Source: Lachnospiraceae bacterium UBA3689
GTDB taxonomy: Bacteria; Bacillota; Clostridia; Lachnospirales; Lachnospiraceae
Assembly (NCBI GenBank): GCA_002371465.1
Contig: DFIU01000001.1
Location: 45,581-63,639, forward strand
Reading direction: 5' to 3'
Length of the DNA: 18,059 nucleotides
In this document: in pieces, positions 6,375 to 14,183 of the stretch
Layout: each line of letters starts with the position of its first letter
How positions within the stretch are numbered: the stretch's first letter is position 1
The notes under the pieces: model-generated
The model's database searches: none
What the model was told of the DNA's origin: nothing
Seen by the model: only the letters and a program-made list of their open reading frames with translations
Position numbers and translations under genes: made by a program

Positions 6375-7259
6375 ATGTCCGAGTTCAGTGATGCGATTCG
6401 CAAGCAGTTTCAGGCGGGCGACGAGGTGAGGGATGCGGGGCTTACGACCCCGGATGACATTTTCCGAATCGACAACATTCCCTACGGTCCCGATCCCAGG
6501 ATGCAGCTTCTTGATATATACCGTCCCAAGGGGGCAGGCAAGACTCCCCTGCCCGTCATTGTCAGTTTCCATGGCGGCGCCTGGGTCTATGGGGATAAGG
6601 ACCTTTATCAATATTACTGCATGTCTCTGGCACAGCGCGGCTTTACCGTCATCAACTACAGCTACCGGCTGGCTCCCGAGTCTCAGTTCCCGGCGCCCCT
6701 TGAGGACACCAACCTGGTCTTTACCTGGCTCATAGACCACGCGCAAAAGATCGGAGCCGATACCAGACGGATCTTTGCCGTGGGGGACTCTGCCGGTGCC
6801 AACGGGCTGGCTCTTTATGCGGAACTTCTGACCAATCCCACCTATGCTGCCCATTTTTCCTTTAAAGTCCCTCAGGGTTTGAAAATCAGAGCTCTTGCCT
6901 TAAACTGCGGCGTCTATAAAAATTCCTTCGGCGATCAGCCGGATGACTCCCAGAAGCTCCTTTTAAAGGAATATCTGCCGGAGGGAGGCAGCCCCCAGGA
7001 ACTGGATCTTCTTGACGTCACCGCCCATCTGACCCGGGATTTTCCGCCGACCTATCTCATGACCTGTACAGGGGATCCTCTGCTGAACCAGGCTCCGCTT
7101 CTGGCCCAGGCTTTGATGAAAGAGAGCATCCCCTTCACCTTCCGCTTTTACGGCGATCCCCATCACAAGGAGTTGGGACACGTCTTTCATCTCCGCATCA
7201 AAACGCCGGAAGCCAACGGCTGCAACGATGATGAGTGTGAATTTTTCAGGAGATTTTAA
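6375..7259 (+). CDS. Alpha/beta hydrolase, HSL-type esterase/lipase
   Basis: A 294-residue serine esterase of the hormone-sensitive-lipase/acetyl-esterase group, expected to hydrolyse acyl esters in the cytoplasm. The oxyanion-hole motif HGGAW is at 66-70. The nucleophile elbow GDSAG is at 137-141, with Ser139. The likely acid is Asp234 (CTGDPL) and the likely base His269 (LGHVFH). Conserved YRLAPE is at 97-102. No signal peptide is seen. The gene is alone on the plus strand, divergent from the helicase and convergent with cardiolipin synthase. Natural substrate unknown; xylan-linked acetyl esters or other short-chain esters are possible. Confidence 0.9.
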   Translation: MSEFSDAIRKQFQAGDEVRDAGLTTPDDIFRIDNIPYGPDPRMQLLDIYRPKGAGKTPLPVIVSFHGGAWVYGDKDLYQYYCMSLAQRGFTVINYSYRLAPESQFPAPLEDTNLVFTWLIDHAQKIGADTRRIFAVGDSAGANGLALYAELLTNPTYAAHFSFKVPQGLKIRALALNCGVYKNSFGDQPDDSQKLLLKEYLPEGGSPQELDLLDVTAHLTRDFPPTYLMTCTGDPLLNQAPLLAQALMKESIPFTFRFYGDPHHKELGHVFHLRIKTPEANGCNDDECEFFRRF

Positions 7260-7356
7260 AGTTTCCTTCCAAATCTCCAAGAAACTACCAGGACCAAGGG
7301 CACCCACAAGAGGCTCTCTGGCTTCTGCATATCTACCGTGCGGCTACATCAGAGAG
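7249..7356. repeat. Inverted repeats in the convergent gap between esterase and cardiolipin synthase
   Basis: Two inverted repeats are visible: GGAGATTT/AAATCTCC (7249-7256 with 7271-7278), which overlaps the esterase stop, and CTCTCTG/CAGAGAG (7314-7320 with 7350-7356), which overlaps the cardiolipin synthase stop. Neither has a proper T-tract, so they are weak terminator candidates. Nothing else is seen in the 84-base gap. Confidence 0.3.
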
Positions 7357-8903
7357 GCAAAGAGCCGTAAAAAGCTCAGTCCCAGCCGCTTAAAATAGTT
7401 GTCCCTCTTTCGGTAAGCTTCGGTCACGTCGGCGCATCTTTGAAAGAGGGCTTCAAAGTCCTCTCTTACTTCCCGCACCGCCCGGCAATGGGAAAAGAGG
7501 CAGCCATTTTCAAAATGGTGATAGAAGCTGCGGTAGTCCAGATTCACGGTTCCGCAGGTTGCGATCTCATCGTCGGAGACACATTGCTTGGCATGGACAA
7601 AGCCCGGCGTAAATTCATAGATCCGGACGCCGCTTTCGATGAGTTCCCGGTAGTAGGACCGCGTGACCGTGTAGATCAGTTTCTTGTCCGGTATGCCCGG
7701 CGTGATGATCCGGACATCAACGCCCCGCTCCGCTGCCAGCGTAAAGGCTCGGACCAGCTCGGAGGTCGGAATCAGGTAGGGTGTCGTGAAATAGGCATAG
7801 CGGGTGGCGCGGTTTAAAATGCTGATATAGACATTTTCTCCAATATAGACGTCGTCGAGAGGACTGTCAGCGTAGGGTTGAACGTAGCCCTCCGAGCAGC
7901 TCAGCTGCTGCCAGGAGGGAAGATACTCCTCAACGTGTTCCAGATCCGAAGCGTCCGGATCGTCCGCATTCCACATTTCCAGAAAGGAGATCGTCAGGTT
8001 CTGAACCGCCTCTCCGAAGAGCATGACGCCGGAGTCCTTCCACTCACCGTAGGGATGCTTGAGATTGACATATTCATCCGCCAGATTGAAACCTCCGGTA
8101 AAGCCGATCCTCCCATCGATGACAGTCACCTTGCGGTGGTCCCGATTGTTCATAAAGATGTTGTAGATCGGACGTACCCGGTTGAAGTCCCGGCACTTGA
8201 TCCCCTCCGCTTCCATGCGCTTTTGGAACTGGGGCGTCAGAAACTCCAGACTGCCGATATCGTCATAGAAGATCCTCACTTCCACCCCCTCTTTTGCCTT
8301 TTGAACCAGAATGGGGTGAATCTCCTTCCAGACTTTGGCGTCCTCAATCGCATGATATTCCATGAAAATGAACCGGTTCGCCAGCTTCATGGTGTTTGCC
8401 ATCGCCCTGATGCAGTCCGCTGCGTCGCCGAAAAACTGCGCCTTGGTATTGCCGTAGACCGGATAGCCGGACTGGCGGTAAATATAGTTGGAAATATTGG
8501 CGCTGTGAATATGGTCCTGTTCAAAGGTGTGAACCGTCTCCGGGTCTGGCTTTAGATGAGGCATCAGCCAGGCGTCGACCCGCTTATAGCGGCGGCGCAT
8601 CTTTTTCGCCCCGCCGACATAGTAGGTCAGGACGAAGAAGGTCGTCCCCATCAGAGGAAAAGCCAGGATCAGCATGATCCAGGCGTATTTGATGCCGGTA
8701 TTACGCTTGGTCCCATAGATGCTCAGGGTCAAAATGACGGCAAAGGTCCTCTGTAAGATCTCCAGAATCCGAAAGTGGTGATTTAAAATGGCAAAGACCA
8801 GGATCAGCCAGATTACCTCGACGAGGATGGAGGCAGCCGCAAAGATGCCCCGCGATATGCTGTTTTTCATCGATTCATTTTTTTCCGGTGCCCGCTGCAT
8901 CAT
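7344..8903 (-). CDS. cls: Cardiolipin synthase, phospholipase D family
   Basis: A 519-residue membrane enzyme that joins two phosphatidylglycerols to give cardiolipin. The N-terminal part has hydrophobic segments at about 20-40, 50-63 and 72-96 (PLDc_N region), then a basic RRRYKR stretch. Two HKD catalytic motifs follow: His256-x-Lys258-x4-Asp263 in DHRKVTVIDGRIGFTGGFN, and His437-x-Lys439-x4-Asp444 in VHAKQCVSDD. Size and order fit ClsA-type enzymes of Firmicutes. The start is uncertain: ATG at 8903 has AGAAGGG about 12 bases away, while the in-frame ATG at 8870 (MKNSISRG) has only a weak GGAAAA. A likely promoter at 8989-9017 gives it a transcript separate from the deaminase-like gene upstream. 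Confidence 0.95.
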   Translation of the reverse strand: MMQRAPEKNESMKNSISRGIFAAASILVEVIWLILVFAILNHHFRILEILQRTFAVILTLSIYGTKRNTGIKYAWIMLILAFPLMGTTFFVLTYYVGGAKKMRRRYKRVDAWLMPHLKPDPETVHTFEQDHIHSANISNYIYRQSGYPVYGNTKAQFFGDAADCIRAMANTMKLANRFIFMEYHAIEDAKVWKEIHPILVQKAKEGVEVRIFYDDIGSLEFLTPQFQKRMEAEGIKCRDFNRVRPIYNIFMNNRDHRKVTVIDGRIGFTGGFNLADEYVNLKHPYGEWKDSGVMLFGEAVQNLTISFLEMWNADDPDASDLEHVEEYLPSWQQLSCSEGYVQPYADSPLDDVYIGENVYISILNRATRYAYFTTPYLIPTSELVRAFTLAAERGVDVRIITPGIPDKKLIYTVTRSYYRELIESGVRIYEFTPGFVHAKQCVSDDEIATCGTVNLDYRSFYHHFENGCLFSHCRAVREVREDFEALFQRCADVTEAYRKRDNYFKRLGLSFLRLFASLM

Positions 8904-8988
8904 CTGTTCTGCTTACCCTTCTCTTCTTAAAAAGCCCGTCGCTTCTTTCCCAGTATCTTTTCATTCTCTGAAAATCACTTCTGCAACT

Positions 8989-9017
8989 ATCATACAGGGA
9001 TTTTCTGATCAACCCAA
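8989..9017 (-). promoter_or_regulatory. Likely promoter of cardiolipin synthase
   Basis: Minus-strand TTGGGT (9012-9017), a 17-base spacer and TATGAT (8989-8994), about 85 bases before the gene. The -35 is a weak match. Confidence 0.4.
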
Positions 9018-9080
9018 CCTATCAGCCTTTAAAACGTTTTCCTAATAAAATTTATGATCGGCACAACTCTTGATTTATCA

Positions 9081-11528
9081 TCAATCTCTGCCGCCAGCCA
9101 TGATTTCGGAGGCAAGAGGATGCCCCGCATCAAAGATTCCTACATACCCCCTTAAGGATGCCGCCTTTTCCCTTAGCGCCGTACACTTTTCCCAGACGAA
9201 GATCCTGGCGCTGCCCTTGCCGTTTTTTGCCTCCTGCAGCATATTGCCGCCCGCGGAATTGCCGTCAAAGCCGACCAGGATGGAGGGACGCCGTTCAAAG
9301 ATCTCATAGTTAAAGCTCTTATAGATGCCCATGCCCTCACTCTCGGTCGAAACCCGGATGAAGACGCCGCTGTCCTTTAAGGCAGTGACTTCCTTCCTGG
9401 CAAGTCTCGACGGAACAAAGGCAAAGATGCGGAAGCCCTTCTCATTGTGGTCAACCAGGTATTTCTCGTAACCGCGCAGTTTGTGACCGATCACGAAGAA
9501 GGTCTCATCCGGATTTAAGGCATTAAGGAGGGCGTCCAGCTGCTTCTGTCCCTCTTTGGTCATACGGGTCGCCCGCTTTTCGGAGTTAAAACTACCCCCC
9601 ATGACGATAACCGGAGTCCGGTCCCAGGGCAGGTCCTGGATCTGGTCCTTAAGTTCCGTATTGGCATCGAGCCGTTTTACGGTCAGCTTGATGGATTTGG
9701 CAACCTGGTCCTCATCCATCCGATCCAGGAAAAAATCTTCCATGGACTGGTTCCCCAGGATTCGGCGGAAGACTTCCTTCTTATTAGAATACGCCTCTTC
9801 ACTTGCTAATATCAATCCCGTCTCGGCATCCTTCATCGCCTGCATCTCGGCGTCGGTCAGTCCCAGGAGCTTTTGCAGGGACAGCTGCTCATCGATGGAA
9901 CAGGTCCCGTAGAGCGCTGCTCCGTCTGTTCCCTGGACGCAGCGGATGCCTTCCGCCAAATACTTGCGGAGGGGGTGATTGTCCAGCCCCGTCATGTTGT
10001 TGAGGCGCACATTGGAGGTCAGCTGGAATTCCAGAACCACATGGTTCTCTTTCAGATCCTTTAGGACCTGCCGTCCCTTTTGGGAGCGGAAGCTGTGAGT
10101 ATAGAGCCCGTGTCCCAGCCGAATTTTGGGCAGACTCTGACCGGGAGCTAAGGAATCCCGGATGCATTTGATACTGTGACCGATATTGTCCTTCTGGCTG
10201 TCATTTTCCCCGGCGTGAACCCGGATGACAAAGCCCGGGTCCCTGGCGGCGATTCGGACAATTTCCTCAAAGACCGGCTTTAAGGTGATGATATCGTTGA
10301 TCTCCTCCCCGACAAAGTCACAGCCCGCCACATAGGGGTCGAGAGTTACCGCCCGCAGCACGGCAAGATTCTTGACCAGGTAATCCTCCGGCGTCTTCCG
10401 GTCCTTGACGATGGTCAGGGGAATCCGCCTCAGGGCGGCAAGGAAGCGGATCATGACGCCGGTCTCCCGATAGATCCTGGGCATCACGTCGTGGACTTCC
10501 TCCAGCATGCGAATGGATTCGTATTTCTTGACCAGGGTCGTATCGCTGATCTCGGCGTAGCTGACTCCCTGCCTCTGGTAGCTCCTGGCAATCCAAAGAA
10601 GCAGATCCTGGTAGATGGTATTATCATGATAAGCGGGATTCTCCCCATCCTTCATCATCTGCTTTAAGTAGCGGACGACATCCCGGTCCGGGATGCCGGA
10701 AATATGGCTGATCCGAATCTTCTCTTCACTCTCCTGCCCCTTGCAGAAAACGTAGCGGTAGAGGTAGACCTTCTCCAGGTTGGTAAAGACCGCCTGCCCG
10801 TCCTTTAAAATGGCAAGAGAGGTCCGAATCTTAGCCAGGTTCTCCTTGGCGTGGTCGAGATTTCTCAAAATCAGGTCGGCGAAGTTGATAAAGGTATTGT
10901 CATTGATCCTGCGGTCCAGATATTTGCCCTTCAGTTCAGAGTCAACGAACTGCTTCTCCACCTTAGCCCGCTGTGCCGCCACCCGTTCCTCCTGCCGATC
11001 AGTCAGATCAAGCCCCAGTTTTCGGACATAGTAGAGGGGGTAGCGGATCTGGTGGTAAATGCCCAGGGCGATCAGGATATCCGGCTCCAGATTGCCGTTC
11101 ATGTGGGTGTGCAGGTCACTCCTGAATTTCAGTTCCTTTTTGATATAAGTCTTGAAAATGGTTCGCGAGACGTCATATTTAAAGTCCTTGGTCTGGCTCA
11201 TGAGGGTCTTGGAAATGGCGGGAATGATCGCCTTGCGCTCCACCTTGCCGTCCGGATAAATATTTGCCATCTTGGTATTGCCCAGGCGGAACATATACAC
11301 TTCTTCATTTTCCGCATCGACGTAGCAGGGCACTTCGCCCCGGATAACCAAAAGCCCGTTTTCATTTTCCGAAAGAGGAAGATCGCAGAGCTTAGCCAGG
11401 TTGCGGATCAGATTGCCCGAATGATAGTTGGGCGTTTCCAGTTCATAGAACATCCGCCCCAGATCCATATAGAGATTGACGATCACGTCTTTCTCCCGAT
11501 CCAGATAAAAACAGGTGAAGTAGGTCAT
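9081..11528 (-). CDS. Adenosine/AMP deaminase-like protein with C-terminal SLOG-like Rossmann domain
   Basis: An 815-residue cytoplasmic protein. Residues 1-130 are an extension I do not recognise (strand-rich, FYLDREKDVIVNLYMDL at the start). Residues 135-580 match the adenosine/AMP deaminase TIM-barrel family: His140-x-His142 in DLHTHMNGN, His438 and Glu441 in RVHAGEND, His473 in RLGHG, TSNV at 504-507 and Asp535 in GTDG. The metal ligands and catalytic Glu are present, but the usual second Asp of TDDP is Gly536, so the substrate may not be plain adenosine. Residues 636-800 form an alpha/beta domain: VIVMGG, FFVIGHK, FRIFAFVPSR, SILVGFDGNSAGGNMLQEA and ARIFVW, like a SLOG/LOG nucleotide-binding Rossmann fold (inference). 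The ATG at 11528 is chosen because GGAAGGAGA lies just upstream; an in-frame TTG eight codons earlier has no such site. Standard bacterial adenosine deaminases are about 330-350 residues. Confidence 0.8.
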   Translation of the reverse strand: MTYFTCFYLDREKDVIVNLYMDLGRMFYELETPNYHSGNLIRNLAKLCDLPLSENENGLLVIRGEVPCYVDAENEEVYMFRLGNTKMANIYPDGKVERKAIIPAISKTLMSQTKDFKYDVSRTIFKTYIKKELKFRSDLHTHMNGNLEPDILIALGIYHQIRYPLYYVRKLGLDLTDRQEERVAAQRAKVEKQFVDSELKGKYLDRRINDNTFINFADLILRNLDHAKENLAKIRTSLAILKDGQAVFTNLEKVYLYRYVFCKGQESEEKIRISHISGIPDRDVVRYLKQMMKDGENPAYHDNTIYQDLLLWIARSYQRQGVSYAEISDTTLVKKYESIRMLEEVHDVMPRIYRETGVMIRFLAALRRIPLTIVKDRKTPEDYLVKNLAVLRAVTLDPYVAGCDFVGEEINDIITLKPVFEEIVRIAARDPGFVIRVHAGENDSQKDNIGHSIKCIRDSLAPGQSLPKIRLGHGLYTHSFRSQKGRQVLKDLKENHVVLEFQLTSNVRLNNMTGLDNHPLRKYLAEGIRCVQGTDGAALYGTCSIDEQLSLQKLLGLTDAEMQAMKDAETGLILASEEAYSNKKEVFRRILGNQSMEDFFLDRMDEDQVAKSIKLTVKRLDANTELKDQIQDLPWDRTPVIVMGGSFNSEKRATRMTKEGQKQLDALLNALNPDETFFVIGHKLRGYEKYLVDHNEKGFRIFAFVPSRLARKEVTALKDSGVFIRVSTESEGMGIYKSFNYEIFERRPSILVGFDGNSAGGNMLQEAKNGKGSARIFVWEKCTALREKAASLRGYVGIFDAGHPLASEIMAGGRD

Positions 11529-11532
11529 GACA

Positions 11533-11541
11533 TCTCCTTCC
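11533..11541 (-). promoter_or_regulatory. Ribosome site that fixes the start of the deaminase-like gene
   Basis: GGAAGGAGA, four bases before the ATG at 11526-11528. It lies inside the alternative TTG-started reading frame, which makes that longer version unlikely. Confidence 0.75.
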
Positions 11542-11588
11542 ATTAAAAACAACCGGTCTTTTTAATACTCTTTAAGCTTCGTTCTATC

Positions 11589-11945
11589 CTATGACGCCCG
11601 GGTCAGATCCGTCAAAAACTCATAGGCGCTTTGATAATCCTCCTCCCGCCAGAGGTCTGCGGGCCGCATATTTCCCAGACCCGAAATCTGGGACGCGTAG
11701 AGGTCCGCCCCTTCCGAAATCTTTGAGATCCGGCGATCCCCATCCAGATCGACATAGAGCAGAATCTTCACCTGCCAGTAGGCTTCCGGATCGTCCGGAT
11801 CCGCCTGATCCTGATAGGACCTGAGATCAAGGGAGGCGGTGATAGAATCCCCATCGTCCTCCAAAACCTCATAGATGGAGGGCAGGTTGAAGGCGTCCGC
11901 CACAACCTTACGATTTAAAAAATCATTCCATTTTGTATGCACCAT
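11589..11945 (-). CDS. Small acidic protein of unknown function with an EF-hand-like loop
   Basis: A 118-residue soluble protein that I do not recognise. It is acidic and contains YVDLDGDRRISKI at about 65-77, whose D-x-D-G-D-x-x-I pattern resembles a calcium loop of EF-hand or dockerin type. Only one copy is present and there is no signal peptide, so calcium binding is only a possibility. The ATG at 11943-11945 is preferred because GAGGTGG lies at 11949-11955; an upstream in-frame TTG (11955-11957) overlaps that site. It lies between the 3-methyladenine glycosylase gene (76 bases upstream) and the deaminase-like gene (60 bases downstream) with no terminator, so the three may be co-transcribed. 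This may be a partner of the deaminase-like protein, but nothing in the sequence proves it. Confidence 0.75.
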   Translation of the reverse strand: MVHTKWNDFLNRKVVADAFNLPSIYEVLEDDGDSITASLDLRSYQDQADPDDPEAYWQVKILLYVDLDGDRRISKISEGADLYASQISGLGNMRPADLWREEDYQSAYEFLTDLTRAS

Positions 11946-11959
11946 GTTCCACCTCAAAC

Positions 11960-11987
11960 GATCCGCTTTTTATAGAAGCTGCGGATC
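11960..11987 (-). repeat. Inverted repeat just upstream of the 11589-11945 gene
   Basis: GATCCGC (11960-11966) pairs with GCGGATC (11981-11987) around a 14-base loop. In the minus-strand mRNA this hairpin ends four bases before the GAGGTGG ribosome site, where it could affect translation. A TATAAA in the loop could also be a -10 box, but no good -35 is seen. Confidence 0.4.
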
Positions 11988-12021
11988 AGGAAAAATTCCG
12001 AACAGATAAAAAGTACGGAGA

Positions 12022-12648
12022 TCAGGATTCCGACTGCCGGTAATATCCATCTCTCTTGCTGCAAAAGCACTCGGGCGAATGGGAATAGATGACCCCAATC
12101 GCCTGCAGGTAGGAGTAGATCGTCACACTGCCGGCAAATTTCATGCCGCGCCGCTTCAGGTCCTTAGCCACGCGGTCGGACAGATCGTTTCTGGTCGTAG
12201 TGAGCGGCTCATAGAGGACCTGTCCATCCGTAAAGCTCCAGATATAGCGGTCAAAACTCCCGAACTCTTCCTGAATCTTCAAAAAGATCCGGCTGTTGTG
12301 GATGCTGGCGCGGATCTTCTGTTCATGCCGGATAATGCCGGCATCCTGCAGCAGGTCCTTTACCTTGGCCTCATCAAATGCCGCCACACGATTTACATCA
12401 AAGTCCTCATAAGCTGCCCGGAAGTTCTCCCTCTTATGAAGGAGGGTCCGCCAGGACAGCCCAGCCTGAAAGAGTTCAATGACGAAAAGTTCGTAGAGGG
12501 CACCATCGTCATGCTTGGGCTGGCACCACTCCTCGTCGTGATAGCTCCGGTAGAGGGCGTCCCCCTGGGGCAGATAGGGACAGCGGATCAGACCGTCCGA
12601 TTCAAGTTCCGCTTTGATTTCTTTATTCCGATCCGTTCTATTTGCCAT
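12022..12648 (-). CDS. tag: DNA-3-methyladenine glycosylase I
   Basis: A 208-residue base-excision repair enzyme that removes 3-methyladenine from alkylated DNA. Family features: RCPY at 22-25, YHDEEWCQPKHDD at 36-48, ELFQAGLSW at 58-66 with the catalytic-pocket Glu58 and Trp66, LLQDAGIIRHEQKI, EEFGSFDRYIWSF at 127-139 and LKRRGMKFAGSVTIYSYLQAIG. The Zn-snap ligands are present as Cys23, His37, His190 and Cys194. Length is slightly above the E. coli enzyme (187) because of an N-terminal extension of about 20 residues. The ATG at 12648 has AAGGAAG upstream. A gap of 141 bases separates it from the MATE gene, with no convincing terminator or promoter, so its transcription unit is open. Confidence 0.95.
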   Translation of the reverse strand: MANRTDRNKEIKAELESDGLIRCPYLPQGDALYRSYHDEEWCQPKHDDGALYELFVIELFQAGLSWRTLLHKRENFRAAYEDFDVNRVAAFDEAKVKDLLQDAGIIRHEQKIRASIHNSRIFLKIQEEFGSFDRYIWSFTDGQVLYEPLTTTRNDLSDRVAKDLKRRGMKFAGSVTIYSYLQAIGVIYSHSPECFCSKRDGYYRQSES

Positions 12649-12789
12649 GATATCTTCCTTTTCGATTGTCAGCTAGGTTTGGGAGCTGCTTTCGGTTTAT
12701 CGGCAAAAAACTGAGGTTCTTTCTATCTCACCACAGGAAGTCTAGTCCCGCTCCAAGACACGCACTTGCTCTTTGTCATAAAAAACTAT

Positions 12790-14181
12790 TTATTCCTTTG
12801 AAAACAGATTTCGGTACATTTTCCGTTCAAAGAAAATGGAAATGATGACGCTGACCAGTTCCGCCAGAGGGACAGCAGCCCAGATCCAAAAGAGGCTGCG
12901 GGTCAGGACCGACAGGGCGGCAAAGGATCCTGTCAGAAGGACAAACTGGCGCAGGATATTGACGATCAGGGTATAGCGGCTGTGTTCCAGCGCCTGCATG
13001 GTAGAAGTCAGGATGATGCAGCTGCCGCCCAGAGGCAGGGACAGGATACAAAAACGCAGCGCCGTAAGTCCGATCTTCAGCATGTTGTCGGATGCCTTAA
13101 AGAGCATGAGCAGGGGTCCCGGGATCAGTTCCAGGATGACCAGGAGCAGGACCATATAGGTCAAAATCGCGGTCAGGGAAAGACGGATCGTCCGTTTCAC
13201 CCGGTCATTGAGTCCTCTGGCATGGTTGTAGGACAAAATCGGAATCATGCCGTTGTTCATACCAAAGACCGGCATGAAACAGAAGTTTTGCAGCTTCATC
13301 CAGATTCCATAGACAGCTGCCGCCGTCGTGCTGTAGCCCAGCAGGATCTGATTGATCCCAAAGGTCGAGACCGAGCCCAGTCCGATCGTGATCATACTGG
13401 ACGTTCCCACAGCCAGAATGTCCCGGACGGAGGTCAGGCGCAGACCGATATCTTTAAGCCCGATCCGGACAGACTCGTTTTTCCTCATATTCAGAATCAT
13501 GGCGACCGCAGCGCCCAGCACCTGCCCCAGCACGGTCGCGAGTGCCGCGCCGGCGATGCCCATTTTTGGAAAAGGACCGATGCCGAAGATCAAAAGGGGA
13601 TCGAAGATGATATTAAAGACGGCTCCCGCTGCCTGCGCCGTCATGGCAAGGGCGGCGCGCCCGGTCCCGACCAGCATTTTCTCAAAGAGCTGACCGAAGA
13701 GATCGCCGAAGGACACGACCCAGCAGATCTGCAGGTAGATGGTCCCCAGATTGACGATCTCCCGCACATCCGTCTGTGCAGCATAGATAGCATGGGTGGA
13801 CGTCAGCCCCAAAAGAGCAAAGATCAGCCAGAACAGCAGATTTAGCGCAACGCCGCAGCCCGCCGTCCGGTTAGCCTCCTGCCTCCTGCCGCTGCCGATC
13901 TGGCGGGGGATGACGGCGTTGATGCCGACTCCAATGCCAACCGAAATCGCGTGTTCCAGCTGCTGCATGGGAAAGGCAAGGCTGACCGCAGTCAGGGCAT
14001 GCTCCGAGATCCGGGCGACAAAGATCGAATCCGCGATATTGTAGAGTGCCTGGATCAAGAAGGAAATCATCATGGGCAGGGACATCGTAAGAAGGAGCCT
14101 GCCGACCGGCATGCTTTCCAGCTTATTTTCTGCGTTCAGCAGCCCCCGCCTGTTTTGTCTGACCTTACTTTCTTGTGACAT
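12790..14181 (-). CDS. MATE-family multidrug efflux transporter
   Basis: A 463-residue inner-membrane protein with about 12 hydrophobic segments in two repeats. It belongs to the multidrug and toxic compound extrusion family, which exports cationic drugs and other compounds using a Na+ or H+ gradient. Typical features: the N-terminal NAENKLESMPVGRLLLTMSL leading into LPMMISFLIQALYNIADSIFVA, then the GIGVGINAVIPRQIGSGRR loop, and GTGRAALAMTAQAAGAVFNI in the middle. It most resembles the clostridial MepA/YoeA-like group. The gene starts only two bases after the stop of the HD gene; its ribosome site (GGAAAGGAT) lies inside that gene's end, so the two are translationally coupled. Substrate unknown. 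Confidence 0.93.
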   Translation of the reverse strand: MSQESKVRQNRRGLLNAENKLESMPVGRLLLTMSLPMMISFLIQALYNIADSIFVARISEHALTAVSLAFPMQQLEHAISVGIGVGINAVIPRQIGSGRRQEANRTAGCGVALNLLFWLIFALLGLTSTHAIYAAQTDVREIVNLGTIYLQICWVVSFGDLFGQLFEKMLVGTGRAALAMTAQAAGAVFNIIFDPLLIFGIGPFPKMGIAGAALATVLGQVLGAAVAMILNMRKNESVRIGLKDIGLRLTSVRDILAVGTSSMITIGLGSVSTFGINQILLGYSTTAAAVYGIWMKLQNFCFMPVFGMNNGMIPILSYNHARGLNDRVKRTIRLSLTAILTYMVLLLVILELIPGPLLMLFKASDNMLKIGLTALRFCILSLPLGGSCIILTSTMQALEHSRYTLIVNILRQFVLLTGSFAALSVLTRSLFWIWAAVPLAELVSVIISIFFERKMYRNLFSKE

Positions 14182-14183
14182 GG

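Noticed and set aside
9081..11552. Longer version of the deaminase-like protein starting at TTG (11552)
   Set aside because: The strong GGAAGGAGA site lies inside this extension and points to the ATG at 11528.
11589..11957. Longer version of the 118-residue protein starting at TTG (11957)
   Set aside because: The TTG overlaps the GAGGTGG ribosome site that serves the ATG at 11945.
9081..12648. A RADAR phage-defence locus
   Set aside because: RADAR needs the RdrA ATPase beside RdrB. No AAA+ or P-loop ATPase is present nearby, and neighbours are repair and lipid genes. Only the deaminase resemblance remains.
12649..12789. Terminator or promoter between the MATE and tag genes
   Set aside because: A T6 run follows only a four-base stem, and no -35/-10 pair with acceptable spacing was found.
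12982..13845. 287-codon plus-strand frame opposite the MATE gene
   Set aside because: It is very rich in His, Gln, Asp and Arg, as expected for the antisense of a hydrophobic membrane protein; the MATE reading is unambiguous.
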